Of a DNA stretch of 6,240 nt, positions 6,185 through 6,240 are shown piece after piece; the first letter of the stretch is position 1; the number at the start of each line of letters is the position of its first letter. The translations under genes were made by a program, and so were the position numbers. The stretch comes from UBA4738 sp002413305 (GTDB lineage Bacteria; Actinomycetota; UBA4738): assembly GCA_036847185.1 (NCBI GenBank), contig DAIUAM010000102.1, positions 1 through 6,240 of the forward strand, given 5' to 3'. The notes beneath the pieces are model-generated. The model did not search any database, was not told where the DNA came from, and saw nothing but the letters and a program-made list of their open reading frames with translations.

Positions 6185-6217
6185 CTCGGAACGGACAAGT
6201 GCCAATCTCGGAACGGA
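6185..6217. repeat. Two 11-bp direct repeats, 22 bp apart
   Basis: CTCGGAACGGA occurs at 6185-6195 and again at 6207-6217, start to start 22 bp, about two helical turns. A partial third copy, TTCGGACA, follows at 6221-6228. Evenly phased repeats of this kind are typical of transposase-binding ends in some IS families (IS21-like) or of tandem operator sites. The adjacent transposase-like debris favours an element end that continues past the window. Confidence 0.55.
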
Positions 6218-6240
6218 TATTTCGGACACATGGCCTCTGA

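Overview
The window is GC-rich DNA with dense G/C third positions, and it suggests a soil-type actinobacterium. The PknB-like kinase and the secreted PD40 propeller with an IPT-like tail resemble genes I associate with Thermoleophilia, Acidimicrobiia or related uncultured Actinomycetota. That placement is inference from protein style only. No rRNA, tRNA or CRISPR array is visible.

Layout. Positions 1-245 hold three inverted repeats and a short coding remnant that looks like the N-terminus of a DEAD/DEAH-type helicase or restriction protein. Positions 302-1207 (+) encode an intact two-helix membrane protein of an actinobacterial DUF3137-like type. Positions 1236-1691 (+) are the C-terminal part of an IS1380-family transposase with no N-terminus; the remnant may extend to an IS end near 1902. 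Positions 1903-2222 hold no convincing gene. Positions 3495-2223 (-) are a secreted TolB-like six-bladed propeller with a C-terminal IPT/TIG-like domain, broken by three reading-frame changes. Positions 5541-3658 (-) encode an intact transmembrane Ser/Thr protein kinase whose outer part is a seven-bladed propeller. Positions 5554-5880 are without a clear gene. From 5881 (+) there is a short transposase-like N-terminal fragment, followed by an 11-bp direct repeat near the right edge.

How it fits together. The kinase and the broken propeller gene lie on the same strand, 162 bp apart, each with a strong Shine-Dalgarno site. The kinase would sense something outside the membrane through its propeller and phosphorylate inside. 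The secreted propeller next to it could have been a partner, but in this sequence it is not translatable in one piece. The pair is flanked on both sides by mobile-element debris, so the window looks like a small resident signalling locus in a decaying accessory region. I found no clear new defence or mobile system. The best leads are the kinase/propeller pair, the way the second propeller gene is broken, and the structured repeats at both window edges.
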